Positions 5,246 to 7,057 of a stretch of DNA of 7,057 nt are shown here, one piece after another. The translations under genes were made by a program, and so were the position numbers. Source of the stretch: Acidovorax delafieldii (GTDB lineage: Bacteria > Pseudomonadota > Gammaproteobacteria > Burkholderiales > Burkholderiaceae_C); the NCBI GenBank assembly GCA_002327945.1, contig DCVY01000132.1, positions 5,331-12,387 on the forward strand. The letters run 5' to 3'. The notes below the pieces were generated by a model. The model was not told the DNA's origin and ran no database searches. It was given only the letters and a program-made list of their open reading frames with translations. How positions within the stretch are numbered: position 1 is the stretch's first letter; every line of letters starts with the position of its first letter.

Positions 5246-6289
5246 ATGAAAGTAGGTATCAATGGCATGGGGCGCATCGGCCGCCTGGCGCTGCGCGCGG
5301 CCATGGGCGCGGCCGAGCGCCCGCACGATGACCCCCGTGCCGGCAACCGCCTGGAGGTGGTGCACCTGAACGAAATCAAGGGCGGCGCGGCGGCCACCGC
5401 CCACCTGCTGGCTTTTGACACAGTGCAGGGCAAGTGGCGCGAGCGTATCCAGGCCGAAGGCGACAACGCCATCCACATCGGCCAGCAGCGGCTCTCGTTC
5501 AGCGCGCATGCCACGGCGGCAGAGATTGCGTGGGGCGACCTGGGCGTGGATGTGGTGCTGGAATGCACCGGCAAATTTTTGACGCCCGAGACCATCCAGG
5601 GCCACATCGACCGCGGTGCCAAGCGCGTCATCGTCGCCGCGCCGGTGAAGGTGGGCGACGTGCTCAACATCGTGGTGGGCGTAAACCACCAGCTGTACGA
5701 TCCGGCCCAGCACCGCATCGTCACTGCTGCATCGTGTACCACCAACTGTCTGGCGCCAGTGGTGAAGGTGGTGCATGAAAACATCGGCATCCGCCATGGG
5801 CAGATCACCACCATCCACAACCCGACCAACACCAACCTGGTGGTGGACGCGCCGCACAAAGACCTGCGCCGCGCCCGCAGCGCCATGGAGAGCCTGGCGC
5901 CCACGTCCACCGGCAGTGCCACGGCCATCGCGCTGATTTACCCCGAGCTCAAGGGCAAGCTCAACGGCCATGCGGTGCGGGCGCCGGTGCTCAATGCCTC
6001 ACTCACCGATTGCGTGTTCGAGTTGCAACGCCAGACTACGGTGGAAGAGGTGAACGCGCTGTTCCAGCAAGCCGCCAGCTCGTACCTGGCAGGCATTCTG
6101 GGCTACGAAACGCTGCCCCTGGTGAGCGCCGACTACGCCCGCGACACGCGCAGCTCCATCATTGATGCGTTGTCTACCATGGTGACGGATGGCACGCTGC
6201 TCAAGGTGTACGCCTGGTACGACAACGAAATGGGCTATGCCTGCCGCATGGTGGACCTGGCCTGCCACATGCAGGAAGTGGGCATCTGA
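5246..6289 (+). CDS. ArsJ-associated glyceraldehyde-3-phosphate dehydrogenase
   Basis: This 347-residue GAPDH paralogue is of the class encoded beside arsJ. In that system, shown in Pseudomonas aeruginosa, the enzyme uses arsenate in place of phosphate to form 1-arseno-3-phosphoglycerate, which ArsJ exports. The Rossmann motif [10 protein letters not shown] is at residues 5-14, the catalytic Cys164 lies in ASCTTNC, and His191 follows in [10 protein letters not shown]. Next come [31 protein letters not shown] and the C-terminal YDNEMGY near 325-331. Compared with housekeeping GAPDH, HAYTNDQ is replaced by HNPTNTN and PTKTGAAKAV by [10 protein letters not shown], which fits the ArsJ-linked class. 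A stretch of roughly ten to fifteen extra residues ([15 protein letters not shown], 21-35) separates the first helix from the second strand. The start is set by the excellent ribosome binding site at 5233-5240. Its stop lies one base before the arsJ ATG, so the two are coupled. Confidence 0.93.
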   Translation: MKVGINGMGRIGRLALRAAMGAAERPHDDPRAGNRLEVVHLNEIKGGAAATAHLLAFDTVQGKWRERIQAEGDNAIHIGQQRLSFSAHATAAEIAWGDLGVDVVLECTGKFLTPETIQGHIDRGAKRVIVAAPVKVGDVLNIVVGVNHQLYDPAQHRIVTAASCTTNCLAPVVKVVHENIGIRHGQITTIHNPTNTNLVVDAPHKDLRRARSAMESLAPTSTGSATAIALIYPELKGKLNGHAVRAPVLNASLTDCVFELQRQTTVEEVNALFQQAASSYLAGILGYETLPLVSADYARDTRSSIIDALSTMVTDGTLLKVYAWYDNEMGYACRMVDLACHMQEVGI

Positions 6290-6290
6290 C

Positions 6291-7057
6291 ATGCAAAGCC
6301 ACGCCACGCGCAACTACGCCATCGTTACAGCGGCGTATTGGGGCTTTACCCTCACCGACGGCGCGCTGCGCATGCTGGTGTTGCTGCATTTTTACCGCCT
6401 GGGTTACTCGCCGTTCACGCTGGCGTTTTTGTTTTTGCTCTACGAGGCGGCGGGCGTGCTGGCCAACCTGGTGGGCGGCTGGCTGGCCACGCGCTACGGC
6501 ATCACGCGCATGCTGACGGTGGGGCTGGTGACGCAAATCATCGGCTTTACCCTGCTGTCGCAGCTCGACCCGAATTGGTCGGCGGCCATGTCGGTGGTCT
6601 GGGTGGTGCTGGCGCAGGGCATTTGCGGCGTGGCCAAGGATTTGACCAAGACCGCCAGCAAATCGGCGATCAAGGTCACCGCGGCACAAGCCAAAGAGCA
6701 GGGCGCGGGCCAGCTTTTCAAATGGGTGGCCTGGTTTACCGGCAGCAAGAACGCCATGAAGGGCGTGGGCTTCTTTCTGGGCGGCTTGCTGTTGCAGGCG
6801 CTGGGCTTTCAGCGCGCGCTGTGGGCCATGGCGGCGTTGCTGGCACTGGTACTGGTGGGGGTGGTGACTTCGCTGCCGCAGATGATGGGCAAGAGCAAAG
6901 CCTCCAAATCGGCAAAAGAGCTGTTTGCCAAAAACGCCGGCATCAACGCATTGGCCGCCGCCCGCGTGGTGCTGTTTGGCGCGCGCGATGTCTGGTTTGT
7001 GGTGGGTGTGCCGGTGTTTTTGTACTCGCAGGGCTGGACGTTCACGATGGTGGGCGG
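6291..7057 (+). CDS. arsJ: ArsJ, MFS exporter of 1-arseno-3-phosphoglycerate (3' end outside window)
   Basis: The frame is open from the ATG at 6291 to the right edge: 255 residues of a protein usually a little over 400. ArsJ is an inner-membrane major-facilitator transporter that expels 1-arseno-3-phosphoglycerate, which then breaks down to arsenate outside. Hydrophobic segments are seen near residues 9-34, 42-65, 74-90, 98-115, 145-170, 176-195 and 221-245, with charged loops between. The N terminus (RNYAIVTAAYWGFTLTDGAL) and the loops AKDLTKTASKSAIK (115-128) and WFTGSKNAMKG (148-158) fit the family as I know it. It starts one base after the dehydrogenase stop; AGGAAG (6273-6278) is 12 bases away, so translation probably depends on coupling. 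No frameshift appears in the visible part. Confidence 0.92.
   Translation, partial: MQSHATRNYAIVTAAYWGFTLTDGALRMLVLLHFYRLGYSPFTLAFLFLLYEAAGVLANLVGGWLATRYGITRMLTVGLVTQIIGFTLLSQLDPNWSAAMSVVWVVLAQGICGVAKDLTKTASKSAIKVTAAQAKEQGAGQLFKWVAWFTGSKNAMKGVGFFLGGLLLQALGFQRALWAMAALLALVLVGVVTSLPQMMGKSKASKSAKELFAKNAGINALAAARVVLFGARDVWFVVGVPVFLYSQGWTFTMVG

Noticed and set aside
5228..5971. Two long minus-strand frames opposite the GAPDH gene
   Set aside because: Both are antisense shadows of a gene with clear catalytic motifs; neither has a ribosome binding site or recognisable domain.
1..7057. CRISPR array, tRNA, rRNA or riboswitch
   Set aside because: No regularly spaced repeats, cloverleaf or known RNA motif was found by eye on either strand.

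Overview
The window looks like chromosomal or large-plasmid DNA of a GC-rich betaproteobacterium, most likely Burkholderiales (Comamonadaceae-like). This rests on codon usage, the style of the proteins and the gene combination; no marker gene fixes the taxon.

Layout. (1) Positions 1-1071 hold the 3' part of a GMC-family alcohol dehydrogenase close to AlkJ. (2) A 108-bp gap with two dyads leads to a complete AlkK-type medium-chain acyl-CoA synthetase (1180-2820). Together these are the alkJ-alkK pair of medium-chain alkane/alkanol oxidation: alcohol to aldehyde, then fatty acid to acyl-CoA. (3) Positions 2821-3723 carry no intact gene. They hold a terminator-like hairpin, an 18-codon reading frame with a very good ribosome binding site that probably marks a beheaded gene, a roughly 200-bp imperfect inverted repeat with small tandem repeats at its centre, and, on the minus strand, the first ~170 codons of a decayed arsA (arsenite pump ATPase) with two compensating one-base frameshifts and no 3' end. 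(4) From 3724 to the right edge runs a compact arsenic-resistance cluster on the plus strand: arsR; a fusion gene joining an ArsI/CadI-type glyoxalase-fold domain to a thioredoxin-type arsenate reductase (ArsC) through a linker with four Cys-Cys pairs; the ArsJ-associated glyceraldehyde-3-phosphate dehydrogenase; and arsJ, cut off by the window end.

How the genes work together. ArsR probably represses its own promoter and perhaps the AT-rich promoter before the dehydrogenase gene. The dehydrogenase can make 1-arseno-3-phosphoglycerate from arsenate and glyceraldehyde-3-phosphate, and ArsJ exports it, which removes As(V). The ArsC half of the fusion would reduce As(V) to As(III), while the ArsI/CadI-like half and the Cys-rich linker suggest trivalent or organic arsenic chemistry or metalloid binding. 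No arsenite efflux permease lies in the window, and the only trace of an ArsAB-type pump is the arsA remnant. The most unusual items are the Cys-pair linker of the fusion protein and the large quasi-palindrome at the break in arsA.
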